A DNA stretch of 57,420 bases. It comes from Oscillospiraceae bacterium (GTDB lineage Bacteria; Bacillota; Clostridia; Oscillospirales; Oscillospiraceae). A program made the position numbers and the translations under genes. The notes beneath the pieces are model-generated. The model ran no database searches, was not told the DNA's origin, and saw nothing but the letters and a program-made list of their open reading frames with translations. Shown here one piece after another: positions 16,051 through 24,930 of the stretch; position 1 is the first letter of the stretch; each line of letters starts with the position of its first letter. The stretch lies in the NCBI GenBank assembly GCA_017435615.1, contig JAFSET010000098.1:1-57420 (forward strand), written 5' to 3'.

Positions 16051-17925
16051 TTAGAGCCTGTTTTGCTCCAAATAGATCAACAGCACCGCCACATCTGCCG
16101 GGCTCACGCCGGAGATCCGGCCAGCCTGCCCCACAGACACGGGACGGATCTGCGCCAGCTTTTGGCGTGCCTCCAGTCGCAGACCGGCAATGGCCTCATA
16201 ATTCAGATCTTCCGGCAGCCGGCGGTTTTCCTCCTTCTTGAAGGCCTCCACCTGCTTTTCCTGCCGGGCCAAATATCCGGCGTACTTTACCTGGATCTCC
16301 ACCTCCCGGGTCACAGCCTCCGGCAGTGCCGGACGGTCCGGATCGAAGGGGGCCAGGTCCTCATAGGTCACCTGGGGACGGCGCAAAAGGTCCGCCAACC
16401 GGGCGGAATTGGCTACCGGCGCAGATTCCCGGGTTTCCAGCATCCGGTTCAGCTCCGAAGATCCGGGGACACCGTTGGCCTCCAGCCGGCTGATTTCCCG
16501 GCGGACAGCCTCGTACTTTTCTTCAACCTGACGAAGACGCTCCGGGGGTACCAGTCCCACCGCCGCACCGATAGCGGTCAGCCGGGCATCGGCGTTATCC
16601 TGCCGGTGCAGCAGCCGGTATTCTGAGCGGCTGGTCATGATCCGGTACGGCTCCTCGGTACCTTTGGTCACCAGATCGTCGATCAGGGTGCCGATGTAGC
16701 TGGTATCTCTGGTCAGGATCAGCGGCGGCTTGCCCAGCAGTTTTAGAGCTGCGTTGATGCCGGCCACAAGGCCCTGCACCGCCGCTTCTTCATAGCCGGA
16801 GGAGCCGTTGAACTGTCCTGCGCCGTACAGGCCCGGGACTTTTTTATGCTCCAGCGTAGGCAGAAGCTCCGTGGGGTCTACGCACTCATATTCAATGGCA
16901 TACGCCGGGCGCATCATTTCTGCGTTTTCAAGGCCCTCCACGGTATGCAGCATCTGTAGCTGCACATCCTCAGGAAGGGAAGAAGAAAAGCCCTGAATAT
17001 ACATTTCCTCAGTATCCAGGCCGCAAGGCTCAATGAAAAGCTGATGCCGGGGCTTGTCGGCAAACCGGTCCACCTTGGTCTCGATGCTGGGGCAGTACCG
17101 GGGGCCGACCCCGGAAATGGTGCCGTCGAACATAGGACTGCGGTGGATATTTTCCCGGATGATCTGATGGGTCTTTTCATTGGTATAGGTCAGGTAGCAA
17201 ACCGCCTGGTTGTCCAAAGGATGCGCCGTCCGGAAGGAAAACGGCTCCGGGTCCCGGTCACCGGGCTGCAGCTCCATTTTGGAAAAATCGATGCTGCGGC
17301 GGTTCACTCTGGGAGGTGTGCCGGTTTTGAACCGGCGCAGCGTCAGTCCCAAGGCCCGCAGATTTTCCGTCAGGCCCACTGACGGATGCATGCCGTCCGG
17401 ACCGGAGGCGATCACAGACTCACCGGTAATGACGGTGCTGTCCAAATAGGTGCCGGTGGCCAAAATGACGGCCTGGGCGGTGTAGATGGCGCCCAAATGG
17501 GTCTGCACGCCGCTGACAGCGCCGTTTTCCGTCAGCACCTTGGTGATCATGGCCTGCTTGAGCTGAAGATTGGGCTGCTGCTCTAATGTATGCTTCATCA
17601 CCTGCTGATATTTCCGCCGGTCTGCCTGGGCACGCAGAGAATGGACCGCAGGACCTTTGCCCCGGTTGAGCATCCGGTACTGGATGCAGGCCGCATCCGC
17701 CGCAACGCCCATTTCTCCCCCCAGAGCATCCAGCTCTCGGACCAAATGGCCCTTGCCGGTACCGCCGATGGCAGGATTACAGGGCATATTGCCCACCGCA
17801 TCCAGGTTAATGGTAAACAGAATGGTCTGAAGACCCAGCCGGGCAGCAGCCAGTGCCGCCTCGATGCCGGCGTGTCCGGCACCGATCACAGCCACCTGAC
17901 AGGTGCCTGCTTGATAGGTGGTCAT
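16051..17925 (-). CDS. mnmG: tRNA uridine-5-carboxymethylaminomethyl modification enzyme MnmG (GidA)
   Basis: MnmG works with MnmE to modify U34 of certain tRNAs, using FAD and methylene-tetrahydrofolate. The dinucleotide-binding motif [17 protein letters not shown] is at ~13-29. The family signatures [16 protein letters not shown] and [14 protein letters not shown] are present. The length of 624 residues is normal. The ATG at 17925 follows AGGAGG and overlaps the trmB stop codon (ATGA at 17922-17925), so 17925 was preferred over a longer in-frame start at 17982. It is co-transcribed with trmB and dapF. Confidence 0.97.
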   Translation of the reverse strand: MTTYQAGTCQVAVIGAGHAGIEAALAAARLGLQTILFTINLDAVGNMPCNPAIGGTGKGHLVRELDALGGEMGVAADAACIQYRMLNRGKGPAVHSLRAQADRRKYQQVMKHTLEQQPNLQLKQAMITKVLTENGAVSGVQTHLGAIYTAQAVILATGTYLDSTVITGESVIASGPDGMHPSVGLTENLRALGLTLRRFKTGTPPRVNRRSIDFSKMELQPGDRDPEPFSFRTAHPLDNQAVCYLTYTNEKTHQIIRENIHRSPMFDGTISGVGPRYCPSIETKVDRFADKPRHQLFIEPCGLDTEEMYIQGFSSSLPEDVQLQMLHTVEGLENAEMMRPAYAIEYECVDPTELLPTLEHKKVPGLYGAGQFNGSSGYEEAAVQGLVAGINAALKLLGKPPLILTRDTSYIGTLIDDLVTKGTEEPYRIMTSRSEYRLLHRQDNADARLTAIGAAVGLVPPERLRQVEEKYEAVRREISRLEANGVPGSSELNRMLETRESAPVANSARLADLLRRPQVTYEDLAPFDPDRPALPEAVTREVEIQVKYAGYLARQEKQVEAFKKEENRRLPEDLNYEAIAGLRLEARQKLAQIRPVSVGQAGRISGVSPADVAVLLIYLEQNRL

Positions 17926-18608
17926 GTTTCTTCCTCCTGGGTGGGTTTCTTTTCCTCCGGCGGCAGCACAAAGGGCTTGCACACCACCTCGCAGCGGTTA
18001 ATGGGGGTGCCTAAGGCGTGGAATTTTTCCTCATAGCCGGTCATAATGCCCACAATGCCGTCCTTGTGCAGATCCCGGGTCAGGTTATTCACCTGCAGGC
18101 CGCAGGCGGCAAATTCCTCTACGCTGAATTCGAACAGGGGTGCATTGTCGGTTTTGAAATGGAACTCACCGCCGGTTTTGACCACCCGGCAGTATTTGTC
18201 CAAAAAGCCCCGGTGGGTCAGTCTGCGCTTGGCGTTTTTCTTCCGGGGCCAGGGATCCGGGAAGTTGATAAACAGCCGGTCGATCTCCTGCGCGCCGAAG
18301 ATTTCCTCGATGCGCTCCACATCCATATCGATGTAAAAAACATTGGTCAGCCCCAGCTCCATGGCCTTTTCCATCGCCACCACCATAGCCTCCCGGCAGC
18401 GCTCCACCGCGATCAGCAGAACATCCGGATTGGCCTGGGCGGTTTCGGCGGTAAATTTGCCCTTGCCGCAGCCCACCTCCACCCACAGGGCAGCGCAATC
18501 CGGCTTCAGGCTGCGCCAGTTGCCCTGTAAGGCCTCCGGCTGCTGAATATGCAAGGCCTCACACCGCTGCATACGGGGCACCAGGTTTTTCATTTTTCTC
18601 ATTCTCAT
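17922..18608 (-). CDS. trmB: tRNA (guanine-N7-)-methyltransferase
   Basis: The enzyme methylates G46 of tRNA using S-adenosylmethionine. The SAM-binding motif [10 protein letters not shown] (~43-52) and the family signature [16 protein letters not shown] are both present. The 228 residues include a Glu/Pro-rich C-terminal tail ([13 protein letters not shown]) beyond the core. The ATG at 18608 follows GGGAGGAAG. It is the first gene of the trmB-mnmG-dapF operon. Confidence 0.96.
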   Translation of the reverse strand: MRMRKMKNLVPRMQRCEALHIQQPEALQGNWRSLKPDCAALWVEVGCGKGKFTAETAQANPDVLLIAVERCREAMVVAMEKAMELGLTNVFYIDMDVERIEEIFGAQEIDRLFINFPDPWPRKKNAKRRLTHRGFLDKYCRVVKTGGEFHFKTDNAPLFEFSVEEFAACGLQVNNLTRDLHKDGIVGIMTGYEEKFHALGTPINRCEVVCKPFVLPPEEKKPTQEEET

Positions 18609-18640
18609 AAGGAACTTCCTCCCATTATATTCTGCAAAGC

Positions 18641-18669
18641 ATTATAGCAGAAACCGGCGAAACAGTCAA
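18641..18669 (-). promoter_or_regulatory. Promoter of the trmB-mnmG-dapF operon
   Basis: On the minus strand TTGACT (18664-18669) and TATAAT (18641-18646) are separated by 17 nt, about 35 nt upstream of the trmB ATG. Confidence 0.85.
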
Positions 18670-18701
18670 TTCCCGGCAGGTGGAAGGCGGCAAGGATTTC
18701 T

Positions 18702-18878
18702 CCCTGCCGCCGTGCTTCGGTTAGTTGTAAATTATATCGTGGTTTGCGATTTACCTGGCTCTGCTATGGATAATAATTGCACACGAAATAATAAGGATAA
18801 TAAACATAATAGCAGACAACGAAAGCCGTTATCTGCTATTGCAGATAAACTGTATGAAACTGGTTTTATTCCCACTCG
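18702..18878. repeat. 177-bp direct repeat, copy 1
   Basis: This unit starts CCCTGCCGCCGTGCTTCGG and ends TTTTATTCCCACTCG. It recurs at 22291-22467 in the same orientation and at the same length, with about a dozen substitutions by eye. Its left end is one arm of a GC-rich hairpin (18686-18696 with 18701-18711). Inside are an AGCAGA...TCTGCT hairpin near 18809 and a TTATCTGC-TATT-GCAGATAA hairpin near 18830. These share the TTATCTGC strand and so are mutually exclusive. The remaining gap 18879-19048 shows no gene and is AT-rich. Confidence 0.85.
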
Positions 18879-19048
18879 CTCCCGAAAACCGTAACTTAAA
18901 CAATTTTTGTATGGGTATTTTTGCTCATATTATCGAGAGTGTTCAGATTATCCATGAAATATGGACTGTCAAGATTTTTGTTGTCATCGTGTTGTCACAC
19001 CGACAACGACATTACAGCGGATCGAAGGGGGAAATTTTATGGTTTTGC

Positions 19049-20902
19049 TCAAATTTCTCTAAGAATTCGATCAAACGCAGCTTGAATTTCTTCCTTATTT
19101 GTTTCATCCCCAAGCACACGGAGCGTATAGAAAACATTGTCCTTCACCCAATAAGCGGTCGGATCGTAAAAGTCACCGTCATAGTAGTCATTATTATTTG
19201 ATTCATTGGTGATTACAATCAATACGGGGATTTGGGATCCGGTTTCTGTAGATTCTTCTTCATAGGTAGCATACCCGTTACAAACACTGCCCGTCTGATA
19301 GGAGCCGTCATCCGCACGAAGGGTAGTATTCAGTGTTATCCTAATATCGTCAACGTTGTACCCGGCGGCAAGGGAAAGTTCTTGCAGCTTTCCATCCACA
19401 TTCATAGAAGCGTGTGCGGCGTTGGCGGTTACTTGAATGTGCTTTACCGGCATAGTAGGGTCTGTGCTTTCCATCCCAAAATAGCCGGTCTTATTAAGCC
19501 AGTCTATCGACTCAAGAGGATTCTCTACATCAAATCCGATTGCCATTTCACATTCATTCCAATTATCATATTGAAAACTCACAAGCCCCCAAAGATGACT
19601 GGATGTAAGACGTTGCTCTTCCGTCATAGCGGAATAGGTTTTCCATTCTTGCGCAATCTTGCTTGCAAGTTCCTGCCCAATAGAAGAAAAATCAGTACCA
19701 TTCAAGTATGTGCCAACCTCATAGGTGGACTCTGTATTGTCTGTCTTCTTCTCCAAGAGCTGTACTGTACGGTAAGTTTTCCCGGGATCATCCGCTCCAC
19801 CCATCGAAGATATCGATTCATTTTCAGTATCCGTACCGCCAATACACAAAGCGAGCGTTATCATAAGCGTCACAACAACACTGATGACAGCAAATGCGAT
19901 AATTGAGATTTTTTGCGTTGGCTTAGAACAATCGTGCTTGTTATTAAGCAAAGTGAAAATCAAAACAGTTATACACCCGGATAGTAAGATTACCAGCAAA
20001 TCTATTGGGGCAAAAACGATTCCAGGCAGACTCTCAAACAAGAATCCTGAACCCAGGATATATAAATGCCCGTTGAGAAGAATCATTTCGCCAATATACA
20101 TCAGAAGTGTCATTACGGATGCCGAAATCGCAGGAAGCCAAACTGATATGAGTTTTCGCTTTTCCAAAAGGAACGAGCCAGCGAACACGCCAGCGGTTAC
20201 ACCAAACAGGGCAAAAAACACCGTCATTAACGCTGCAGACAAAGAGGATACCTGAATACTGCCATCTCTCCAAAAAGCCGTAAAGCAAGCAAGAATACAG
20301 AGGCCGAGGAATACAACAGAACAAATCGATTGCAGGATTAAAGATTTGCAACGCTTTTTATCGCCGTTCTTTATCATTTGACCAAAACCATACAAACAGT
20401 TCAAGATAGTAATGATCAGCAAAACAGAAATAATGTAAAAGTGGAGTTTAAACGCAGGGTTATAGTCACCCATCAAGATATCGACTGCTGTTTGTGTCTT
20501 GTATGTGGTTACGGTTTCACCCCAACCCTCCGGAGGGACATAACACATAAACATCTGCCAGTCCTCGAGCTTTGTGACAGTTTCAGCAGTAGATACTACA
20601 ACTTTCTGTTCAAACAGCAATTCCAAGCCAAAGAAAACTCCGATCGCAGAAAGAACTCCGCCGGCAAATGCGAGTTTCTTAAAAAATCTGATAAACAAGG
20701 GCATTAAGAGGACGCCAATAATGATAGCTACGCTGATCGGTGTATACGGAATAATGTATTTGGGATAGTTCTCCTTCATCACAGTTCCGGTAACAAGCAT
20801 ATCAGTAATCACACGAACACCCATTGATAACGGATAATACGATGCTATTAAAACACCGAGGCAGGAATACAGATAATATCGATTAAACCGTTTGCTTTTC
20901 AT
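19049..20902 (-). CDS. Uncharacterised membrane protein of a BlaI/M56 module (617 aa)
   Basis: The family is not recognised. The first ~365 residues contain about nine hydrophobic spans. One external loop (~100-140) holds the segment TVTKLEDWQMFMCYVPPEGW. The last ~250 residues form a probably extracytoplasmic domain after GGTDTENES, with the segments HLWGLVSFQYDNWNECEM and KHIQVTANAAHASMNVDGK. It is the third gene after blaI-like and M56 genes, with a 13-bp gap, so BlaI control is expected. The ATG at 20902 sits 7 nt after AAAGGAG, whereas the ATG at 20908 is too close. Base composition is visibly AT-richer than flanking genes, which suggests transfer. It could be the target or the output of the protease. 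Confidence 0.8.
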   Translation of the reverse strand: MKSKRFNRYYLYSCLGVLIASYYPLSMGVRVITDMLVTGTVMKENYPKYIIPYTPISVAIIIGVLLMPLFIRFFKKLAFAGGVLSAIGVFFGLELLFEQKVVVSTAETVTKLEDWQMFMCYVPPEGWGETVTTYKTQTAVDILMGDYNPAFKLHFYIISVLLIITILNCLYGFGQMIKNGDKKRCKSLILQSICSVVFLGLCILACFTAFWRDGSIQVSSLSAALMTVFFALFGVTAGVFAGSFLLEKRKLISVWLPAISASVMTLLMYIGEMILLNGHLYILGSGFLFESLPGIVFAPIDLLVILLSGCITVLIFTLLNNKHDCSKPTQKISIIAFAVISVVVTLMITLALCIGGTDTENESISSMGGADDPGKTYRTVQLLEKKTDNTESTYEVGTYLNGTDFSSIGQELASKIAQEWKTYSAMTEEQRLTSSHLWGLVSFQYDNWNECEMAIGFDVENPLESIDWLNKTGYFGMESTDPTMPVKHIQVTANAAHASMNVDGKLQELSLAAGYNVDDIRITLNTTLRADDGSYQTGSVCNGYATYEEESTETGSQIPVLIVITNESNNNDYYDGDFYDPTAYWVKDNVFYTLRVLGDETNKEEIQAAFDRILREI

Positions 20903-20915
20903 ACTCATTCTCCTT

Positions 20916-21839
20916 TCATCCTGCATTCGTTAATAGGGCATAGAAAATTGCTCCAATCAACGCAATCAATACCGCAAGTGAAAGCCACGTCAACTTCTTG
21001 AAGGACAATATGTTCTCAATTCGTGTTCGTATTTTTGCACCGCCAAAAGCAGATGCAAATACAGTTGCTCCTTGTCTGCTTTCCAACAATGATGATGCAT
21101 AATCTTTTGCACGGTCAGATCCAATCTTTGCAAGAACACGCTCATCGCAAGATAGTTCGAGATCTGCAAGAAACGCTTTTAAGAACAACCAACTAAGCGG
21201 ATTGAACCAATGAACTGCAACGATTACAAATGCTATAATTCGCCACAGATTATCAGAACTACGTATGTGCGTTTTTTCGTGTAATACAATTAATTCAATA
21301 TCTCTGCCTTTATAAGAGGCAGGCAAAATAATCTTAGGCTTTATAATACCATATACAGCAGGAGATACGATTTTCTCCGATAGAAAGATGTTATCTTTTA
21401 GTTGGGTTGAACCCTTGATTTCATAAATCGTCGTGAAATATGTAACAATCAGCATCAGAAGAATGGCCAGCGAAACAATAATCCATATAATGGAGGCCAC
21501 GCTAAAAATATTTTCGAGTATATTGACTTTATATGTTATTGGGAAATAAGTATCTGCAGCCATAACACTATTCGTCATTGAAAAAGCAATATCATCAGTA
21601 GGCTGATACACAACGATAGTTTTTGTAGTTAGTTTCGATAATAATGCCATCAGACCATACTTGCTGTTGAGCCCAAAAGGAACGGTCATTCTGAGGAAAG
21701 GAATTATCCAAAGAAACACCGTTACCCTTCTCGGTATCTTTTTTATAAGTCTGACAAGCATAACGATCACGCCGGTTAAGGCGGCAGTTATACTCATATT
21801 AAATATCCAATAAAACACTTCTTGCAGCATAAGCGTCAC
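20916..21839 (-). CDS. M56-family membrane metallopeptidase, BlaR1/MecR1-like without sensor domain (307 aa)
   Basis: The zinc motif HEKTH (187-191, HExxH) and the downstream ELSCDERV segment identify the M56 peptidase that relays signals by cleaving BlaI-type repressors. About four membrane spans are seen (~15-30, ~38-55, ~110-135 and near the C-terminus ~285-303). At 307 residues it stops after the last span and lacks the extracellular penicillin-binding sensor of true BlaR1. The signal is therefore unlikely to be direct beta-lactam acylation. Its ATG overlaps the stop codon of the blaI-like gene (21836-21839). Confidence 0.9.
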   Translation of the reverse strand: MTLMLQEVFYWIFNMSITAALTGVIVMLVRLIKKIPRRVTVFLWIIPFLRMTVPFGLNSKYGLMALLSKLTTKTIVVYQPTDDIAFSMTNSVMAADTYFPITYKVNILENIFSVASIIWIIVSLAILLMLIVTYFTTIYEIKGSTQLKDNIFLSEKIVSPAVYGIIKPKIILPASYKGRDIELIVLHEKTHIRSSDNLWRIIAFVIVAVHWFNPLSWLFLKAFLADLELSCDERVLAKIGSDRAKDYASSLLESRQGATVFASAFGGAKIRTRIENILSFKKLTWLSLAVLIALIGAIFYALLTNAG

Positions 21840-22192
21840 CGATGATCAATGAGTTTGCGCAAATCGTTGATTTCTTCTTCAGATAACGGTTCATCTTCAA
21901 GCAGTGCCGAAAATAAAGCTTTGCGGGAGCCGCCAAACACCTTTTTCACAAGCGAAGCAACTTCCACCTTTTGCATTTCGTTTTGCGATACAAGCGGCGT
22001 GCAAATAAATCCGGGATCTTCACGTCGAATAAACCCTTTTGATTCAAGCTTTTTAATTACGGTATAGGTAGTATTTTTATTCCAGCCAATTGTATCGGCG
22101 GCAATTAAACTAATATCCTTTGCGGAAATAGGGCTTTTCTCCCATATAATTCCCATCACCTTGGCTTCACTGTCAAAAAGCTTTTCTTTCAT
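21836..22192 (-). CDS. BlaI/MecI-family transcriptional repressor (118 aa)
   Basis: The winged-helix domain covers residues ~1-80: LFDSEAKVMGIIWEKSPISA, then WNKNTTYTVIKKLESKGFI as recognition helix and wing. The C-terminal dimerisation helices include KKVFGGSRKALFSALLEDE. Family members bind paired dyads and are inactivated by cleavage through a partner M56 protease, which is encoded next. Two dyads overlap the promoter upstream. No beta-lactamase gene is present in the module. The ATG at 22192 follows GGAGGG. Confidence 0.93.
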   Translation of the reverse strand: MKEKLFDSEAKVMGIIWEKSPISAKDISLIAADTIGWNKNTTYTVIKKLESKGFIRREDPGFICTPLVSQNEMQKVEVASLVKKVFGGSRKALFSALLEDEPLSEEEINDLRKLIDHR

Positions 22193-22207
22193 AACGAACC
22201 CTCCGCA

Positions 22208-22253
22208 GACTATTTCTATAGTCTATACTATCACAATAGTCTGGCCTTGTCAA
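22208..22253 (-). promoter_or_regulatory. BlaI-type promoter and twin dyad operator
   Basis: On the minus strand TTGACA (22248-22253), N17 and TAGTAT (22225-22230) form the promoter. Two dyads of the form ACTAT-N4-ATAGT overlap it: ACTATTGTGATAGT (22227-22240), covering the -10 box, and GACTATAGAAATAGTC (22208-22223), just downstream. The ACTAT half sites differ from the staphylococcal TACA...TGTA consensus. Confidence 0.8.
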
Positions 22254-22290
22254 TAGTTCCAAGATAAATAGAAAAAACGGCAGGAAAAAT

Positions 22291-22467
22291 CCCTGCCGCC
22301 GTGCTTCGGTTCGTTGTAAATTATATCGTGGTTTACAATTTACGTGGCTCTGTTATGGATAATAATTTCACACGAAATAATAAGGATCATAAACATAATA
22401 GCAGACAATGAAAACCATTATCTGCTATTGCAGATAAACTGTATTAACCTGGTTTTATTCCCACTCG
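22291..22467. repeat. 177-bp direct repeat, copy 2
   Basis: This is the partner of 18702-18878, with no insertions or deletions. In the AGCAGA...TCTGCT hairpin the inner stem reads AATG/CATT here but AACG/CGTT in copy 1, so both partners of the pair have changed and pairing is kept. A GTAAATT...AATTTAC inverted repeat near the left end is also better matched here than in copy 1. The region 22254-22541 holds no gene. Confidence 0.85.
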
Positions 22468-22499
22468 ATGGGGGATTTTGGCTTTGTAGATATTTCCAC
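22455..22499 (-). pseudogene. Possible remnant of the guaA 3' end (integration scar)
   Basis: Read on the minus strand, the last codons before a TAA at 22455-22457 give VEISTKPKSPIEWE and stop. GMP synthases characteristically end in a segment like D-I-(S/T)-S-K-P-P-x-T-I-E-W-E. No upstream guaA frame of useful length is present. The 3' end of guaA is a known chromosomal integration site for genomic islands. The repeat in copy 1 keeps only the final CGAGTGGGAATAA. The assignment rests on a short match. Confidence 0.4.
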
Positions 22500-22541
22500 C
22501 CAATGGAGGTTTCCTCTTTGCCGGTCACCTATGGGGCGTAG

Positions 22542-23318
22542 TTACGATTCGGCTTCGTCACGAAAAACGGGGTCAAGCGTTTCTTCGGTGTGTTCCTCCG
22601 GCTCCAGGGACAGTCTGCGCCGAAGGAGGATATCTTCCTCCGGATGGGCTTCGTAGTAGGGATCGATCATGTATTTTTGAATTGCAGGGAAACAGTTGAA
22701 CTGAATAAGCAGGTGGATAAAGCCGGGAAATACAAAAACAGCGAGAATGGTGGCCAGAAACAGCACAATAAAGTGGGGAAGCTTGACCAGTGCGAAAACC
22801 ACACCGGCGCACAGTGCCAGTTCCACAACACCTACAAACAGGTTCTTTTTAAAATTGACAAAGGCCAGCAGGAAGCTGTTTTTATAGATCTTGGAGGTGG
22901 GCAGATCGAAGGTAATGATCAGGGTCCACATATAGTAGCGCATAAAAGAGAATACAACAAAACAGATCAGCAGAAAGCCCAGGGCAATATCGGCAAAAAG
23001 GCCTTCGGCGTTGAAGTAAAAAACCAGGCCGAAGCACAAAAGGGCACTGACCAAAAGATTGATGACGCCCACGGCCAGGGCTTGCTTCCAATTTGCCTTT
23101 ATCGTATCAAAAAAGTCACTGACTCCAAAGGAATGTCGATTTCGGGCCAGGTTTCTGGCAACATTGGTGATGCCGGCCTGGGACAGGCCGTGGGGGATCA
23201 GCAGCATACCGATCACACAATAGACAAAGCTGATGGGGACAAGCATCCAAAAATTTTGAAACCAAAGCTCGAAGAAACGAAAAAAGGATGTTTTTTGGTT
23301 GGTGGTGTTCTCTTCCAT
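22542..23318 (-). CDS. YesL-like (DUF624) membrane protein (258 aa)
   Basis: The protein has about five membrane spans and the YesL layout: an N-terminal cytoplasmic stretch (MEENTTNQKTSFFRFFELWFQNFWML), a conserved amphipathic loop with FFDTIKANWKQAL, and paired C-terminal helices. YesL proteins accompany carbohydrate ABC transporters in Firmicutes, but their role is not settled. Its ATG shares a base with the upstream stop codon (TAATG at 23316-23320). It is the third gene of the AraC operon, opposite the transporter run. The C-terminal tail is acidic. Confidence 0.85.
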   Translation of the reverse strand: MEENTTNQKTSFFRFFELWFQNFWMLVPISFVYCVIGMLLIPHGLSQAGITNVARNLARNRHSFGVSDFFDTIKANWKQALAVGVINLLVSALLCFGLVFYFNAEGLFADIALGFLLICFVVFSFMRYYMWTLIITFDLPTSKIYKNSFLLAFVNFKKNLFVGVVELALCAGVVFALVKLPHFIVLFLATILAVFVFPGFIHLLIQFNCFPAIQKYMIDPYYEAHPEEDILLRRRLSLEPEEHTEETLDPVFRDEAES

Positions 23319-24058
23319 TACGCAGTCCTCTTATATTTGATTTTATTTTTAAGGGCAGTCAGTGGGTGAATATTGCGATACCCCAGCCGGTACAAAAGGC
23401 CGCAGGCAAGGACCGTCAGCAGAACGGGAAAACCGGCAAAAAGGACCGATGTCCACGGGATCTGCGCGCAATCATTTCCGGTTCCGAGAAGAATTCGCAG
23501 AAAGCCAAACAGGTGATAATTGGTGTACCGGTAAAGGGTCAGTCCCCGGTTTCCGATCCATTGCAGCTTGTTCATCACAAGCAGAATATACCCTGTCAGG
23601 CTAATTGCCGCAGGAAAAAGTGTGGGGCCAAGCCACCGCCATAGGCTGTGCTTTTTGCGCGCTTCCCCATCTTTGGCGCCCAGTCGGTATAAACGGCTCG
23701 GGACCAAAGCAACAAACAAACAAAGGCTCAGCAGTTGGGCCACGCCGAAGATCAGGTCTGCGCCCAGGCCTTTCAATTCCGAACGAAGCTCAGCGGTATG
23801 TACCGTCAGCCCCAGAGCTTCATACTGTGCTTTTTCCCGGTCCTCTCCGTCCGCATAGTAATGGGTGTAGACCTTTTTGTTTTGCCCCGTTGCTTCATCG
23901 GTTACATATGCGTCATAGCCTACCGCCTGGGTCAGCGGCAGCGTAAAGACCGCAATCAAAGACAGAAAGATCACAAAGGACAGGATCACGCCGGTAAGAT
24001 AGCGCACAGACAGGCTGACGCCAAGTTTAACAGTTTCCATAGGCTTTCTCTCCATCAA
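23318..24058 (-). CDS. Uncharacterised membrane protein of the AraC operon (246 aa)
   Basis: The family is not recognised. Spans occur near ~22-42, ~105-122, ~148-165 and ~203-222. An extracellular loop (~45-100) contains YDAYVTDEATGQNKKVYTHY. The gene is locked between the AraC gene (ATGA overlap at 24055-24058) and the YesL-like gene (TAATG overlap). A second in-frame ATG at 24040 gives METVKLG and could be the real start. The tight coupling suggests a joint role with AraC and YesL, such as envelope sensing or help to the sugar transporter; this is inference. Confidence 0.75.
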   Translation of the reverse strand: MMERKPMETVKLGVSLSVRYLTGVILSFVIFLSLIAVFTLPLTQAVGYDAYVTDEATGQNKKVYTHYYADGEDREKAQYEALGLTVHTAELRSELKGLGADLIFGVAQLLSLCLFVALVPSRLYRLGAKDGEARKKHSLWRWLGPTLFPAAISLTGYILLVMNKLQWIGNRGLTLYRYTNYHLFGFLRILLGTGNDCAQIPWTSVLFAGFPVLLTVLACGLLYRLGYRNIHPLTALKNKIKYKRTA

Positions 24059-24837
24059 GTGGCCGGACGGTATTTCTTCATATATTCCGTAGGCGTCATA
24101 CCGGTAGCCAGTTTAAATCTTCTGGAAAAATAATGAATACTGGAGAAGCCGGTGTCTTCGGCAATTTCCGTAATGGATTTGTTGCTGCTTTTCAGCAGGT
24201 CCTTTGCCGCCTGAATTCGCACGGAAATGAGCTGCTCAATGGGAGAGGTTCCGTACCGTTCCCAATACAGGGATGAAAAGCGGCTGCTGGAGTAACCGGC
24301 CAGGTCCGACAGCTCCCGAAGGGTCCAGTCGTGGGTGATGTTTTGGATCATTTGCATATGCGTGGCTTCGATCTGCTCGATTTGCTTGCTTTTGCTGGCC
24401 GTTTGGATGTAAGACCGGTGCAGGTCAATGAACATCTCGTAGAGAATATGGTGGATTTTATCTTCATAACCGGGCAGCTTCTGATTTCGTTCATTGAGCA
24501 AGCGCTCAATATAATCACGCAGAATATGCGGCTTTTTGATGGTAAAGGGGTGGATCAACGGCAGCGGCCAACGCTCCAGAACACGGCCAACCTCGTCACC
24601 GCCTACATAGATATAGGTATCGGAAAAGGGAAGGTGATCAGCAAGGGCACCGTGGTAGATGATTTTTCCCGGGGGCACGATCCGCAATTGCTCAGCCTGA
24701 CCCATATGCATAATGCCATTTTCATCCTCGTAAAAAAAGGGTACCAGAAAGCAACCAATATAGTAATATTTTCCAAGTGTGTGCCGGGCGCATTTTCCCA
24801 CATGGGTGGTTTTCAAAGAGGTAGAGGCGAAGTACAT
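24055..24837 (-). CDS. AraC-family transcriptional regulator (260 aa)
   Basis: The C-terminal ~100 residues hold the two AraC helix-turn-helix motifs: WTLRELSDLAGYSSSRFSSL and SITEIAEDTGFSSIHYFSRR, followed by GMTPTEYMKKY. The N-terminal ~150 residues resemble a cupin sugar-sensing domain, with LRIVPPGKIIYHG as the characteristic strand pair. It is divergent from the transporter locus and most likely activates it. The ATG at 24837 lies 10 nt after AGGAG; a TTG at 24843 is the alternative. Four regularly spaced GTGCA sites occur in the shared upstream region. Confidence 0.92.
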   Translation of the reverse strand: MYFASTSLKTTHVGKCARHTLGKYYYIGCFLVPFFYEDENGIMHMGQAEQLRIVPPGKIIYHGALADHLPFSDTYIYVGGDEVGRVLERWPLPLIHPFTIKKPHILRDYIERLLNERNQKLPGYEDKIHHILYEMFIDLHRSYIQTASKSKQIEQIEATHMQMIQNITHDWTLRELSDLAGYSSSRFSSLYWERYGTSPIEQLISVRIQAAKDLLKSSNKSITEIAEDTGFSSIHYFSRRFKLATGMTPTEYMKKYRPAT

Positions 24838-24901
24838 TGCCAATCATCTCCTGTTTTGGAATAAAATACAAATAAATTCCCATATTGCCGACTTGTGGAC
24901 G

Positions 24902-24930
24902 ATTTTATAATAGAAAAGTGCAAATGTCAA
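24902..24930 (-). promoter_or_regulatory. Promoter of the AraC operon (TTGACA-N17-TAAAAT)
   Basis: On the minus strand TTGACA (24925-24930), a 17-nt spacer and TAAAAT (24902-24907) lie about 65 nt upstream of the AraC start. The first GTGCA site (24918-24924) falls in its spacer, suggesting autoregulation. Confidence 0.8.

Noticed and set aside
18712..18894. Small open frames inside the 177-bp repeats (also 22344-22541)
   Set aside because: They lack ribosome binding sites and differ by substitutions that keep RNA pairing rather than protein sequence.
20916..22192. True beta-lactam resistance operon
   Set aside because: The M56 protein lacks the penicillin-binding sensor and no beta-lactamase or PBP gene is present.
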